A DNA stretch of 64,000 bases. Origin: Candidatus Latescibacterota bacterium (GTDB taxonomy: Bacteria; Latescibacterota; UBA2968). The translations under genes and the position numbers were made by a program. Below the pieces are notes generated by a model. That model was not told the origin of the DNA and did no database searches. It saw only the letters and a program-made list of their open reading frames with translations. Of this stretch, positions 33,894 through 41,280 are shown in pieces (positions within the stretch are counted from its first letter, which is position 1; every line of letters begins with the position of its first letter). The DNA lies in NCBI GenBank assembly GCA_022821275.1, contig JAJEDY010000091.1, positions 1-64,000 on the forward strand, given 5' to 3'.

Positions 33894-35590
33894 CCAGACC
33901 AAATATTCTCGTGATCTTGACCGACGATCAGGGTTGGGGCGATTTGAGTGTACACGGCAACACAAATCTCAACACCCCAAATGTGGATTCTCTCGCACGA
34001 GATGGCGCGCTATTCGACCGATTTTTCGTCTGCCCGGTATGTGCGCCCACGCGGGCAGAGTTTTTGACAGGACGCTATCATCTGCGCGGCGGTGTCCACG
34101 GCGTGAGCACCGGCGCCGAGCGATTGAACCTCGATGAAACAACCATAGCCGACGTATTCAAAGCCGCTGGATACGCCACGGGCGCTTATGGCAAGTGGCA
34201 CAACGGCACGCAACATCCCTATCACCCGAACGCACGGGGATTTGACGAGTTTTTTGGGTTCTGTTCCGGGCACTGGGGACAATATTTCGATGCCGAACTC
34301 GAGCACAATGGCGAACTCACCCGCGGAAAGGGATACTTACCCGATGAGTGTACAGACCGCGCCATGGATTTTATGGCGGCAAATGTCGAACGCGATCAAC
34401 CGTTCTTCTGCTATCTCCCTTACAATATCCCACACACCCCATTTCAGGTACCCGACGAGTTCTACGATCCATTCCGCGACAAACCGATTGAGATGCTGGC
34501 GACCAGCCCCAATCAAGAAGACATAGACCGCACGCGGGCGGCGCTGGCTCTATGCGAAAATATCGATTGGAACGTGGGACGATTGCTGGACAAACTCGAC
34601 GAGTTGGAAATCGCGGAAGAGACCATTGTATTTTATTTTGGAGACAATGGACCCAATGGCGCGCGATGGAATGGCGGGATGAAAGGCACAAAGGGATCCA
34701 CAGATGAAGGCGGCGTACGCGTGGCGGGTTTGATGCGCTGGAAGGGGCATATTCAAGCGGGTACAGTCATTGAAGAAATCGCCGGCGCGATTGATTTATT
34801 GCCCACATTTGCCGACCTCGCGGATATCGACCTGAAAGTTGAAAAACCCATAAATGGACGCAGCCTCAAACCCCTGCTATTGGGCGAAGATGTCGAATGG
34901 TCTGACCGCATCATCCTATCACACCAGCGGGCGCAATTGAGCGCGCGCAATCAGCGATTCCGATTGGATACAGAGGGCAAGTTGTACGATATGGTCGCGG
35001 ATGGTGGACAGACTACAGATGTATCCGAAGAACACCCCGATGTACATGCGGCATTGTCAGATGCGACAGCAAAATATCACGCCGAAGTTCTGCCCGTCAA
35101 CGACGACCGACCCTTTGCCACGGGCTACTGGGAAACGACCCGCTTGCCCGCGCGAGACGGGGTGCATCACGGCACAGTCCAGCGCAGTGCTGGCGCGCCC
35201 AACTGTTCTTATTTTACGCACTGGACCGAGGTAGGTGATCGGATGACCTGGGATATTGAAGTCGGCACAACGGGCGACTATGAAGCAGCGGTTTATTATA
35301 CCTGCCCGGAAGAAGATACAGGATCAACCATTGAGCTATCATTTCACCCCTCGCAAGGGCAGGTAACAAAAGTGCAAGGACAGGTGACCGACGCACACGA
35401 CCCACCACTAATCGGCGCAGCAGATGACCGCTGGCCTCGCGGCGGCGAGTCCTACGTGAAGGATTTTGAGCCATTGACACTGGGAACAATCCACCTGAAC
35501 GAAGGCAGAGGAACCTTGACCTTGCGCGCCCTCGACGTACCCCATTCACAGGTGATGGATGTGCGGCGGGTGATGCTGATCCGCAGATGA
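33890..35590 (+). CDS. Sulfatase with C-terminal beta-rich module
   Basis: 566 aa. The metal motif ILTDDQGWGDLS (about 10-20) and formylglycine site CAPTR (51-55, Thr variant of C-x-P-S/T-R) are followed by AEFLTGRYHLRGG. FYFGDNGPNGARWNGGMKGTKGS (about 245) is the second metal region. Residues about 440-560 form an extra beta-sandwich-like module (WDIEVGTTGDYEAAVYYTCP ... LNEGRGTLTLRAL) resembling carbohydrate-binding or arylsulfatase-appended domains. There is no signal peptide. It starts within the stop of the upstream sulfatase (ATGA). The last codons (IRR, stop) lie in a dispersed repeat starting at 35579, so the natural C-terminus may have been altered. Confidence 0.92.
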   Translation: MTRPNILVILTDDQGWGDLSVHGNTNLNTPNVDSLARDGALFDRFFVCPVCAPTRAEFLTGRYHLRGGVHGVSTGAERLNLDETTIADVFKAAGYATGAYGKWHNGTQHPYHPNARGFDEFFGFCSGHWGQYFDAELEHNGELTRGKGYLPDECTDRAMDFMAANVERDQPFFCYLPYNIPHTPFQVPDEFYDPFRDKPIEMLATSPNQEDIDRTRAALALCENIDWNVGRLLDKLDELEIAEETIVFYFGDNGPNGARWNGGMKGTKGSTDEGGVRVAGLMRWKGHIQAGTVIEEIAGAIDLLPTFADLADIDLKVEKPINGRSLKPLLLGEDVEWSDRIILSHQRAQLSARNQRFRLDTEGKLYDMVADGGQTTDVSEEHPDVHAALSDATAKYHAEVLPVNDDRPFATGYWETTRLPARDGVHHGTVQRSAGAPNCSYFTHWTEVGDRMTWDIEVGTTGDYEAAVYYTCPEEDTGSTIELSFHPSQGQVTKVQGQVTDAHDPPLIGAADDRWPRGGESYVKDFEPLTLGTIHLNEGRGTLTLRALDVPHSQVMDVRRVMLIRR

Positions 35591-35680
35591 ACGCAGATGG
35601 GCGCAGATGAAAGGCAAAACCCAAAAAATCCGCAAAAAAAACGCGAATAATTTGAGCGTTTTTCGCAGATAGACGCAGAT
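35579..35680. repeat. 10-bp-period CGCAGAT repeat, copy 1
   Basis: The 30-base unit at 35579-35608 has GCAGAT every 10 bases (ATCCGCAGATGAAC, then GCAGATGGGC, then GCAGAT). It overlaps and supplies the sulfatase stop codon. A partial copy (GCAGATAGAC/GCAGATGAAG) follows at 35665-35680. An identical inverted copy lies at 42214-42243. Confidence 0.8.
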
Positions 35681-35723
35681 GAAGGCGAGGAGTTTGAGCA
35701 GTACGCCAGGTTGTAGCTAACTA

Positions 35724-35758
35724 AAAAATTGCACTTGACAGAGTGCAATTTTTTTCTT
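35724..35758 (+). terminator. Terminator between sulfatase and restriction locus
   Basis: AAAAATTGCACT (35724-35735) pairs with AGTGCAATTTTT (35742-35753) around TGACAG; a T run follows. Near-symmetric, it can act on either strand. It separates the sulfatase operon from the type I locus. Confidence 0.8.
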
Positions 35759-35827
35759 TATATCGCAGGAATGTCTTTTCTGTAATATAATTTTACAACA
35801 GGCAACCCTTATATTTTACCAGTAATT

Positions 35828-36412
35828 ATGAAATACAAGCTCAAAGATATCGCCCTTGTTCAGATGGGCCTCTCCTTCCGTTCTCGAATTGAGCCGGACG
35901 CGGATGGAAATATGGTCGTCATTCAGATGCGCGATCTAACAGAAGATAACAAGTTAGATCATAGCAATCTGACTACAATTAATATAAACGACATAAATGA
36001 ACGTCATCTGGTGCAGTATAAAGATTTGATTTTCCGCTCTCGAGGTAGAACTACTACTGCCGCAATCATCGACCAGGAACCGGGTCAAGCAGTTGTTGCG
36101 GCCCCGTTGTTTCTCATTCGGGCTACAAGCGAAAAAGTACTTCCAGAATATCTATACTGGTTTATCAACCTGTCCTCATCTCAAGCATTTTTACACAGCA
36201 GGGCGACCGGAACAATGATGATTATGATAGGCAAATCGGCTCTCGATGCTTTGGAAATACCTCTCCCCAATCTGGAAACACAGGAGCAAATTGTCGCCCT
36301 CGCCGATTTGTTAAATAAGGAACAAAGGCTGATGAGAGATTTGGCAGAGCAGAAGGAAAAACTGGTCAAAGCAATTCAGATGCGATTGGCAACTGAATCT
36401 GAAAAACCTTAA
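35828..36412 (+). CDS. Half-length type I restriction specificity (HsdS-like) protein
   Basis: 194 aa, about half a normal HsdS. It holds one target-recognition domain (residues about 1-150: YKLKDIALVQMGLSFRSR, ending at EIPLPNLETQEQIVALADLL) and one conserved spacer helix (about 160-190). A half S subunit can dimerise to recognise a symmetric site. Alternatively this is a donor or remnant for recombination with the full-length hsdS 3.6 kb downstream. It sits 24 bases before hsdM in the same direction, so co-expression is likely. No frameshift or second domain remnant is seen after its stop. The upstream terminator isolates it from the sulfatases. Confidence 0.88.
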   Translation: MKYKLKDIALVQMGLSFRSRIEPDADGNMVVIQMRDLTEDNKLDHSNLTTININDINERHLVQYKDLIFRSRGRTTTAAIIDQEPGQAVVAAPLFLIRATSEKVLPEYLYWFINLSSSQAFLHSRATGTMMIMIGKSALDALEIPLPNLETQEQIVALADLLNKEQRLMRDLAEQKEKLVKAIQMRLATESEKP

Positions 36413-36436
36413 ATCAACAGGAGTAAAAAAGAAAAC

Positions 36437-37948
36437 ATGAACAATCAAATCCAACAAAAGGACATCAACAACGCTGCCTGGGCTGCTTGCGACACCTTTC
36501 GCGGAGTGATGGATGCAGCCGGATATAAGGACTACATCCTCGTAATGCTGTTCCTGAAATATATTTCCGATGTCTGGAAAGACCACTACGAAGAATATCA
36601 AAAAAGATACGGCGACAACGATGAACGCATCCGGCGCAGGCTGCGGAATGAGCGTTTTGTTTTGCCGGATGGCAGTAGCTTTTACAACCTTTATGAACAA
36701 CGCTCGGCTCCCAATATCGGCGAACTCATCAACATCGCGCTGGAAGCGATTGAAACGGAAAACAAACAGAAATTGGAAGGTGTTTTCCGCAATATAGATT
36801 TCAATAGTGAAACAAATCTCGGCAGAACCAGAGACCGCAACCGCCGTCTGAAAACACTGCTGGAAGATTTCAACAAACCCGAATTGAATATGAGTCCCAA
36901 ACGGGTTTCAGAGGATGTGATTGGCAACACCTACATCTACCTGATTGAACGTTTCGCATCTGACGCGGGTAAAAAAGCCGGTGAGTTCTACACGCCACAC
37001 AAGGTATCCGAACTGGTGGCAAAACTGTGCGCCCCCAAACCCGGTGCCCGTATTTGTGACCCCGCCTGTGGATCTGCGGGTCTTCTCATTGAAGCCGCGC
37101 GCGTGGTAGGCGACAAAAACTACGCCCTTTACGGAATGGAAGTGAACGGCAGCACCTGGGCGTTGGCGCGTATGAATATGTTTCTGCATGGGGCCGATGC
37201 AGCACGCATCGAATGGTGCAACACGCTCACTGCCCCGGCACTGGTGGAATCCGACCGACTGATGAAATTCGATAATGTGGTCGCCAATCCCCCGTTTTCG
37301 CTTAATAAGTGGGGCGCGGAAGATGCCGAGGCAGATATATACAACCGCTTCTGGCGCAGTCTGCCTCCCAAATCCAAGGGCGATTATGCGTTCATTAGCC
37401 ACATGGTAGAAGCAGCTTTGGAAAAACAGGGACGGGTTGCTGTTGTGGTCCCACACGGCGTTTTGTTCCGGGGCGGCGCAGAAGGGCGCATTCGCCAGCA
37501 CCTCATCGAAGAAAATTTGCTCGACGCTGTCATTGGCTTGCCGGGTAATCTGTTCCCCACGACCTCAATACCAGTCGCCATTCTGGTCTTTGACCGCTCG
37601 CGTGAACAAGGGGGGCCGAATGAGAACTACAAAGATATCTTGTTCATTGATGCAAGCCGAGAATATCAGGCAGGCAAGAATCAAAATGCATTGCTGGACG
37701 AACACATCGATAAAATCACCAGCACTTATAAAAAATGCCAGGATGTGGACAAATACGCCCACCTCGCCACCTTTGAAGAAATCGAGGAAAATGACTTCAA
37801 CTTGAACATTCCGCGTTATGTAGATACGTTTGAAGAAGAAGAGGAGATTGATATTGATGCCGTGCAGCTTGAGATAGATCGGTTGGAAGATGAATTGAGT
37901 GTGGTGCGGGGGGAGATGGGGAGATTAATAAAAGGGATCCGCAGATGA
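36437..37948 (+). CDS. hsdM: Type I restriction-modification DNA methyltransferase HsdM
   Basis: 503 aa. An N-terminal HsdM_N helical domain (about 5-150) is followed by an N6-adenine methylase. Motif I is CDPACGSAGLL (about residue 207), with Ala where Gly is usual, and the catalytic motif IV is NPPF (about 283-286). GEFYTPHKVSELVAKL precedes motif I as expected. The last residues (KGIRR, stop) fall within a CGCAGAT repeat (37937-37966), as for the sulfatase upstream. It acts with HsdS for site-specific methylation and with HsdR for restriction. Confidence 0.97.
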   Translation: MNNQIQQKDINNAAWAACDTFRGVMDAAGYKDYILVMLFLKYISDVWKDHYEEYQKRYGDNDERIRRRLRNERFVLPDGSSFYNLYEQRSAPNIGELINIALEAIETENKQKLEGVFRNIDFNSETNLGRTRDRNRRLKTLLEDFNKPELNMSPKRVSEDVIGNTYIYLIERFASDAGKKAGEFYTPHKVSELVAKLCAPKPGARICDPACGSAGLLIEAARVVGDKNYALYGMEVNGSTWALARMNMFLHGADAARIEWCNTLTAPALVESDRLMKFDNVVANPPFSLNKWGAEDAEADIYNRFWRSLPPKSKGDYAFISHMVEAALEKQGRVAVVVPHGVLFRGGAEGRIRQHLIEENLLDAVIGLPGNLFPTTSIPVAILVFDRSREQGGPNENYKDILFIDASREYQAGKNQNALLDEHIDKITSTYKKCQDVDKYAHLATFEEIEENDFNLNIPRYVDTFEEEEEIDIDAVQLEIDRLEDELSVVRGEMGRLIKGIRR

Positions 37949-37976
37949 ACGCAGATAGGCGCAGATAAGAACAGAT
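37937..37976. repeat. 10-bp-period CGCAGAT repeat, copy 2
   Basis: 30-base unit identical to copy 1 except one base (A for G in the second spacer). It supplies the stop codon of hsdM (CGC AGA TGA). Confidence 0.8.
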
Positions 37977-38373
37977 GAGGATGAGGCTGATGGGTGTAGA
38001 TGATAGGAGAGATGAGGAGACTTACGCGATTATTGGTGCTGCTATGGCAGTGCATAATGAGCTGGGATGTGGTTTTCTTGAGACAGTTTATCAAGAGGCG
38101 TTGGAGCAGGAGTTCTTATTCCAGACGATACCTTATATTCGCGAAAAGAAATTGGCGATATGGTACAAAGGGCAGGTGATGCAATCCTATTACCAGGCAG
38201 ACTTTATATGCTTTGATTCTGTGATCGTCGAATTGAAGGCTTTACAGAAACTGTCCGGTGTTGAAGAGGCACAAGTTATTAACTACCTCAGGGCATCAGG
38301 CTTAAACAAAGCCCTGCTCATCAATTTTGGCACATCGAGATTAGAGTACAAAAGACTGGTGTTTAATCTGTGA
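37975..38373 (+). CDS. GxxExxY family protein (PD-(D/E)xK fold)
   Basis: 132 aa. The family motif GFLETVY (about 33-39) follows [15 protein letters not shown] nuclease-like core follows: [22 protein letters not shown] gives D...E-x-K around residues 73-85. Members are small predicted nuclease-fold proteins common in environmental genomes and often near mobile or defence genes; no function is established. The exact start is uncertain: Met6 (37990) gives MGVDDRRDE. It is inserted between hsdM and the hsdS gene. The 3' 40 bases, including the stop, are duplicated at 38518-38557. Confidence 0.85.
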   Translation: MRMRLMGVDDRRDEETYAIIGAAMAVHNELGCGFLETVYQEALEQEFLFQTIPYIREKKLAIWYKGQVMQSYYQADFICFDSVIVELKALQKLSGVEEAQVINYLRASGLNKALLINFGTSRLEYKRLVFNL

Positions 38374-38557
38374 ACATCTGCGAATAATAAAGGATCCGCG
38401 GATGAACGCAGATAAACGCAGATATTTGAATCTGGAGAACTATAATCAGATTCAGTTATTAGGAAATTCCGAACAACTGCCGTCGACGATAAAAATTACA
38501 ATACCCAGTTCTACTACTACAAAAGACTGGTGTTTAATCTGTGAACATCTGCGAATA
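38347..38557. repeat. 40-bp direct duplication of the GxxExxY gene 3' end
   Basis: A perfect 40-base match between 38347-38386 and 38518-38557 carries the codons YKRLVFNL, stop and the start of a repeat (AACATCTGCG). The second copy is preceded by an unrelated frame, so it is a duplicated fragment, not a second gene. Confidence 0.85.
38394..38423. repeat. 10-bp-period CGCAGAT repeat, copy 3
   Basis: Divergent unit (ATCCGCGGATGAAC, GCAGATAAAC, GCAGAT), same orientation as copies 1 and 2. Confidence 0.7.
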
Positions 38558-38648
38558 TCTGCGGATAATGAAAAGGATCAAGCCTTGAGCAAGCAATCCT
38601 CAAAAGAACGGACTTAAAACGCAACTGTTCGGAATTTCCGAATAGCTG
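38453..38648. mobile_element. 196-bp inverted-repeat element, MITE-like candidate
   Basis: 27-base ends at 38453-38479 and 38622-38648 are inverted copies with 23 of 27 matches, centred on the palindromic core GGAAATTCC/GGAATTTCC. The interior holds the 40-base duplicated fragment and no complete gene. No target-site duplication is evident, so mobility is speculative. The region 38374-38701 otherwise contains only repeats and the toxin remnant. Confidence 0.35.
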
Positions 38649-38705
38649 CTGCCGATTGAACGCGCAAAAACTTATTGGCAAAATTACAAGGAGACCCTAC
38701 GATGA
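38646..38705 (+). pseudogene. C-terminal remnant of a HI1419/RelE-type toxin
   Basis: An open stretch just after an in-frame TAG (38643-38645) reads LLPIERAKTYWQNYKETLR, stop. This resembles the DI-AK-YW-DYK tail of HI1419-type addiction toxins. The TGA overlaps the antitoxin ATG (ATGA, 38702-38705), exactly as intact toxin and antitoxin genes couple. Only the last 19 codons remain, abutting the inverted-repeat element. Recognition is from memory of the family tail, so it is tentative. Confidence 0.4.
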
Positions 38706-39022
38706 GAGAAATGAGAAATTATCGCGACTACTTAATCGAAAAGTTTTCGGATATCGATAAAGCTCTCTCCTTCCTTGAAGTCGCATTGGAAGAGCACGAA
38801 AAAGATCCAGATAGTGCCGCGCTTTATTACGGATTCAGCGCGGCTGTTGAAGCACAAGGCGGTGCGCGAGAATTTGCCCGAAAGACGCATAGCAATCCTC
38901 AAGACGTGGCGAATGCCATGTTAAACAAGGACGAGACGCTGATTGCGAACATCATCGCCCAACTGTCCGCGACGCAACGCGAGATTTCTGAAACAGAGGA
39001 ATTGCAGACGGTCAAGACCTGA
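38702..39022 (+). CDS. HI1420-like addiction-module antitoxin relative, copy 1
   Basis: 106 aa. The N-terminal MREMRNYRDYLIEKFSDIDKAL... and the central AVEAQGGAREFARKTHSNPQDVANAM match the layout of the HI1420-type antidote (YRDYLIE-L-D---A--YL, then a degenerate helix-turn-helix GG---A-). The HTH is weak and the tail (ISETEELQTVKT) is unusual. AAGGAG lies 8 bases before the ATG at 38702; an upstream TTG frame (38675) is not needed. The matching toxin survives only as a remnant directly upstream. A paralog with a nearly identical 3' half lies at 39341. Confidence 0.7.
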   Translation: MREMRNYRDYLIEKFSDIDKALSFLEVALEEHEKDPDSAALYYGFSAAVEAQGGAREFARKTHSNPQDVANAMLNKDETLIANIIAQLSATQREISETEELQTVKT

Positions 39023-39340
39023 AATTGTAGAAGGTATCCGCAGATTACGCAGATTACGCAGATTACGCAGAAAAGGCAGATGGAAGGACAAAAACATGAA
39101 CGTCATGTGTGACTTTAGGATAATGGTGAAAAAAACAAGCAATCAGTGGTCAGCAGTCAGCAAAACAAGGATTCTATAGCCGTCATTGCGGCAGGGTGTT
39201 AGCCGCAATCCAGTGGTTTTGACTTTCTTATATCTGTTTGTCGGTATTATTCTGTGGCGATTTTGAAGTCACACATCGCGTAAACATGAGCAAGAAATCA
39301 GACAGTTGAGTACTAAGGATGAAATAACGGAGTTTCTGCT
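39023..39340. other. Intergenic region with repeats between the two antitoxin-like genes
   Basis: No supportable gene. 39035-39070 has three tandem GCAGATTAC units (a 9-base variant of the CGCAGAT repeat). The rest includes a TCAGTGGTCAGCAGTCAGC stretch (39142-39160) and a CATTGCGGCAGGG...AGCCGCAAT segment that can form a small hairpin (GCGGC/GCCGC). No clear promoter was found. Confidence 0.6.
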
Positions 39341-39667
39341 ATGAGAAAAATGAGAAGATACCGCGATTTCTTGATTGAAGAACTTGCTGATGCTGAAATT
39401 GAGGAGACCCTCTCCTACCTGCAAGTCTCACTGGAAGAATACCAAAAAGACGGGTATGGCGATGTCCTGTATATTGCTTATGAGACGGCGATTAAAGCGC
39501 AAGGCGGTGCGCGAGAATTTGCGCGAAAGACGCATAGCAATCCCCAAGATGTGGCGAATGCCCTGTCAAACAAAGACGAGACGCTGATTGCGAACATCAT
39601 CGCCCAACTGCCCGCGACGCAATGCGAGATTTCTGAGACAGAGAAATTGCAGACGGTCAAGACATAA
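39341..39667 (+). CDS. HI1420-like addiction-module antitoxin relative, copy 2
   Basis: 108 aa. Paralog of the preceding gene. From AQGGAREFARKTHSNPQDV to the end the two proteins are almost identical, and the DNA differs at about 13 of 173 bases. Their first 50 residues differ widely (FLIEELADAEIEETLSYLQVSLEEY versus YLIEKFSDIDKALSFLEVALEEH). This mosaic pattern suggests gene conversion of the 3' half. No toxin gene or remnant is visible upstream. GGAG at 39330-39333 may serve as the ribosome-binding site. Function, including DNA binding, is inferred weakly from the family. Confidence 0.65.
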   Translation: MRKMRRYRDFLIEELADAEIEETLSYLQVSLEEYQKDGYGDVLYIAYETAIKAQGGAREFARKTHSNPQDVANALSNKDETLIANIIAQLPATQCEISETEKLQTVKT

Positions 39668-39769
39668 AGCAGGAAGGCAAAAGCGATGAGCAGAAAAGCG
39701 CAAGATGATGTGTTGCCTGTCTGTCCCCGCCTCTGGCAGACAGGTGGACGCAGATGAAAAGATTGAAAT

Positions 39770-39991
39770 ATGGATAAAAAACTTTCAGAAAATCCTACCG
39801 AGATTGTCAGCGGAAGCAAAACTTCTGATGATCGTGCAGCCGGTCTTGTTCAGTTAGTCCAGTCATGGATTGATGAGGACGATACTGACGAACAGCGGGA
39901 AACGCTCGAGTACCTCATTCACGCTTTGGATGAAGACCGACTCTCCAATCGCAAACTCTTCCCGAAGAAACTGAAAGGAAAGAGTTGGTAA
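39770..39991 (+). CDS. Small acidic hypothetical protein in the restriction locus
   Basis: 73 aa. The conserved-looking part is LVQSWIDEDDTDEQRETLEYLIHALDEDRLSNRKLFP (positions about 27-63), strongly acidic then basic at the end (KKLKGKSW). I have the impression of a common small conserved protein near toxin-antitoxin or restriction genes, but assign no function. There is no strong ribosome-binding site. It lies 37 bases before hsdS. An antitoxin or inhibitor role is speculation. Confidence 0.55.
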   Translation: MDKKLSENPTEIVSGSKTSDDRAAGLVQLVQSWIDEDDTDEQRETLEYLIHALDEDRLSNRKLFPKKLKGKSW

Positions 39992-40028
39992 GCCAGAATT
40001 ACTGCACAGTTCTATAGGGGATAACAGA

Positions 40029-41279
40029 ATGACAGTGCAAAATGGACCGTTGCCGAAGGGATGGCGGGAAGTGCGGTTGGGAGAAATCAGCAAATTCTCC
40101 AAAGGAAGTGGTATTACAAAGAGTGAAGTTAGGGATACAGGAGTCCCTTGTATTCGCTATGGGGAACTCTATACCAAACACAATTTAAAGGTGCGAAATT
40201 TTTACTCTTTTATCAGCAACAAAGATTTAGACAAACGTAAACTTATTAAAAATAACGATCTTCTTTTTGCAGGTTCAGGTGAAACAAGAGAAGAAATAGG
40301 AAAATGTGCATCTTTTAATCACGATATAAGAGCATACGCAGGAGGTGATGTAATAATTTGTTCTCTTGATCCCAAAGAGGTTCGTGCAGACTTTGCATCC
40401 TGTTATCTGAATACAATAGGAAGAAAACAAATGAATAGATTAGGGCAGGGCAACTCGATAGTTCATATTTATAGCCGCTACCTGGAGGATGTTGTAATTC
40501 CCCTACCTTCTATTGAAGAACAAAAAGCCATTGCGTCGTTGCTGGAAAAATGGGACACGGCCATTGAGAAAACTGAGGCACTGATAGAGGCGAAGGAGAA
40601 GCGGTTTAAGTGGTTGCTGAAAACGCTCATCAGCGACCAGCAGAATAATCCTGAATGGCGTGAGGTTGGCGTGAGGTTGGAGGATGCTTGTGAGGTTATT
40701 GTCAGTCCTGTTGACAAAAAGACCGTTGATGAGGAGTTGCCCGTCAAATTGTGCAATTACACAGATGTTTATTACAACAATACCATTGATTCCAAAATTA
40801 ACTTTATGGCTGCCACAGCCAAACCCCGAGAAATAGAAAAATTTTCGATTATTACAGACGACGTAATCATTACCAAAGATTCTGAAACCCCCGATGACAT
40901 TGGTGTTCCTGCCTATGTCAAAGAGACCATTGACAACCTGTTATGCGGCTATCATTTGACAATTCTTCGCCCAAAGAAACAGACGATAGGAAAATATATG
41001 TGTTATGCCTTGACTTCTCCGAGAGTAAAGTATGACTTTTACAGGTTTGCGAATGGAATTACACGCTTTGGCCTGACAAAAGAATCGTATCAAAAAATCA
41101 AAATCCCACTCCCCCTACCTCCCGAACAAAAACGGATTGCGAACATACTTGATACCGCGAAGGAAGAAGTCGAATTTCTCGAGCAACTCGCTGAACAATA
41201 CCGAACACAAAAACGCGGATTGATGCAGAAATTATTGACTGGAGAATGGAGAATCAACACAAACTTAGGAGAGCATTAA
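40029..41279 (+). CDS. hsdS: Type I restriction specificity subunit HsdS
   Basis: 416 aa, full length with two target-recognition domains: residues about 1-165 (WREVRLGEISKFSKGSGIT ... IPLPSIEEQKAIASLLEKWDTAIEKTEAL) and about 210-385 (ending IPLPLPPEQKRIANILDTAKEEVEFLEQL), each followed by the conserved spacer helix. Each domain specifies half of a bipartite site. It is separated from hsdM by 2 kb of accessory genes and repeats, unlike the usual adjacent order, and a second half-length S gene lies before hsdM. The next gene begins 2 bases after its stop. Confidence 0.96.
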   Translation: MTVQNGPLPKGWREVRLGEISKFSKGSGITKSEVRDTGVPCIRYGELYTKHNLKVRNFYSFISNKDLDKRKLIKNNDLLFAGSGETREEIGKCASFNHDIRAYAGGDVIICSLDPKEVRADFASCYLNTIGRKQMNRLGQGNSIVHIYSRYLEDVVIPLPSIEEQKAIASLLEKWDTAIEKTEALIEAKEKRFKWLLKTLISDQQNNPEWREVGVRLEDACEVIVSPVDKKTVDEELPVKLCNYTDVYYNNTIDSKINFMAATAKPREIEKFSIITDDVIITKDSETPDDIGVPAYVKETIDNLLCGYHLTILRPKKQTIGKYMCYALTSPRVKYDFYRFANGITRFGLTKESYQKIKIPLPLPPEQKRIANILDTAKEEVEFLEQLAEQYRTQKRGLMQKLLTGEWRINTNLGEH

Positions 41280-41280
41280 A

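Noticed and set aside
38402-38617. 71-aa frame between the GxxExxY and antitoxin genes
   Set aside because: Composed of repeat units and the 40-bp duplicated fragment; no ribosome-binding site or family.
38943-39179. 78-aa frame rich in RRLRRLRRLRR
   Set aside because: Comes from reading the antitoxin 3' end and the GCAGATTAC tandem repeat in another frame.
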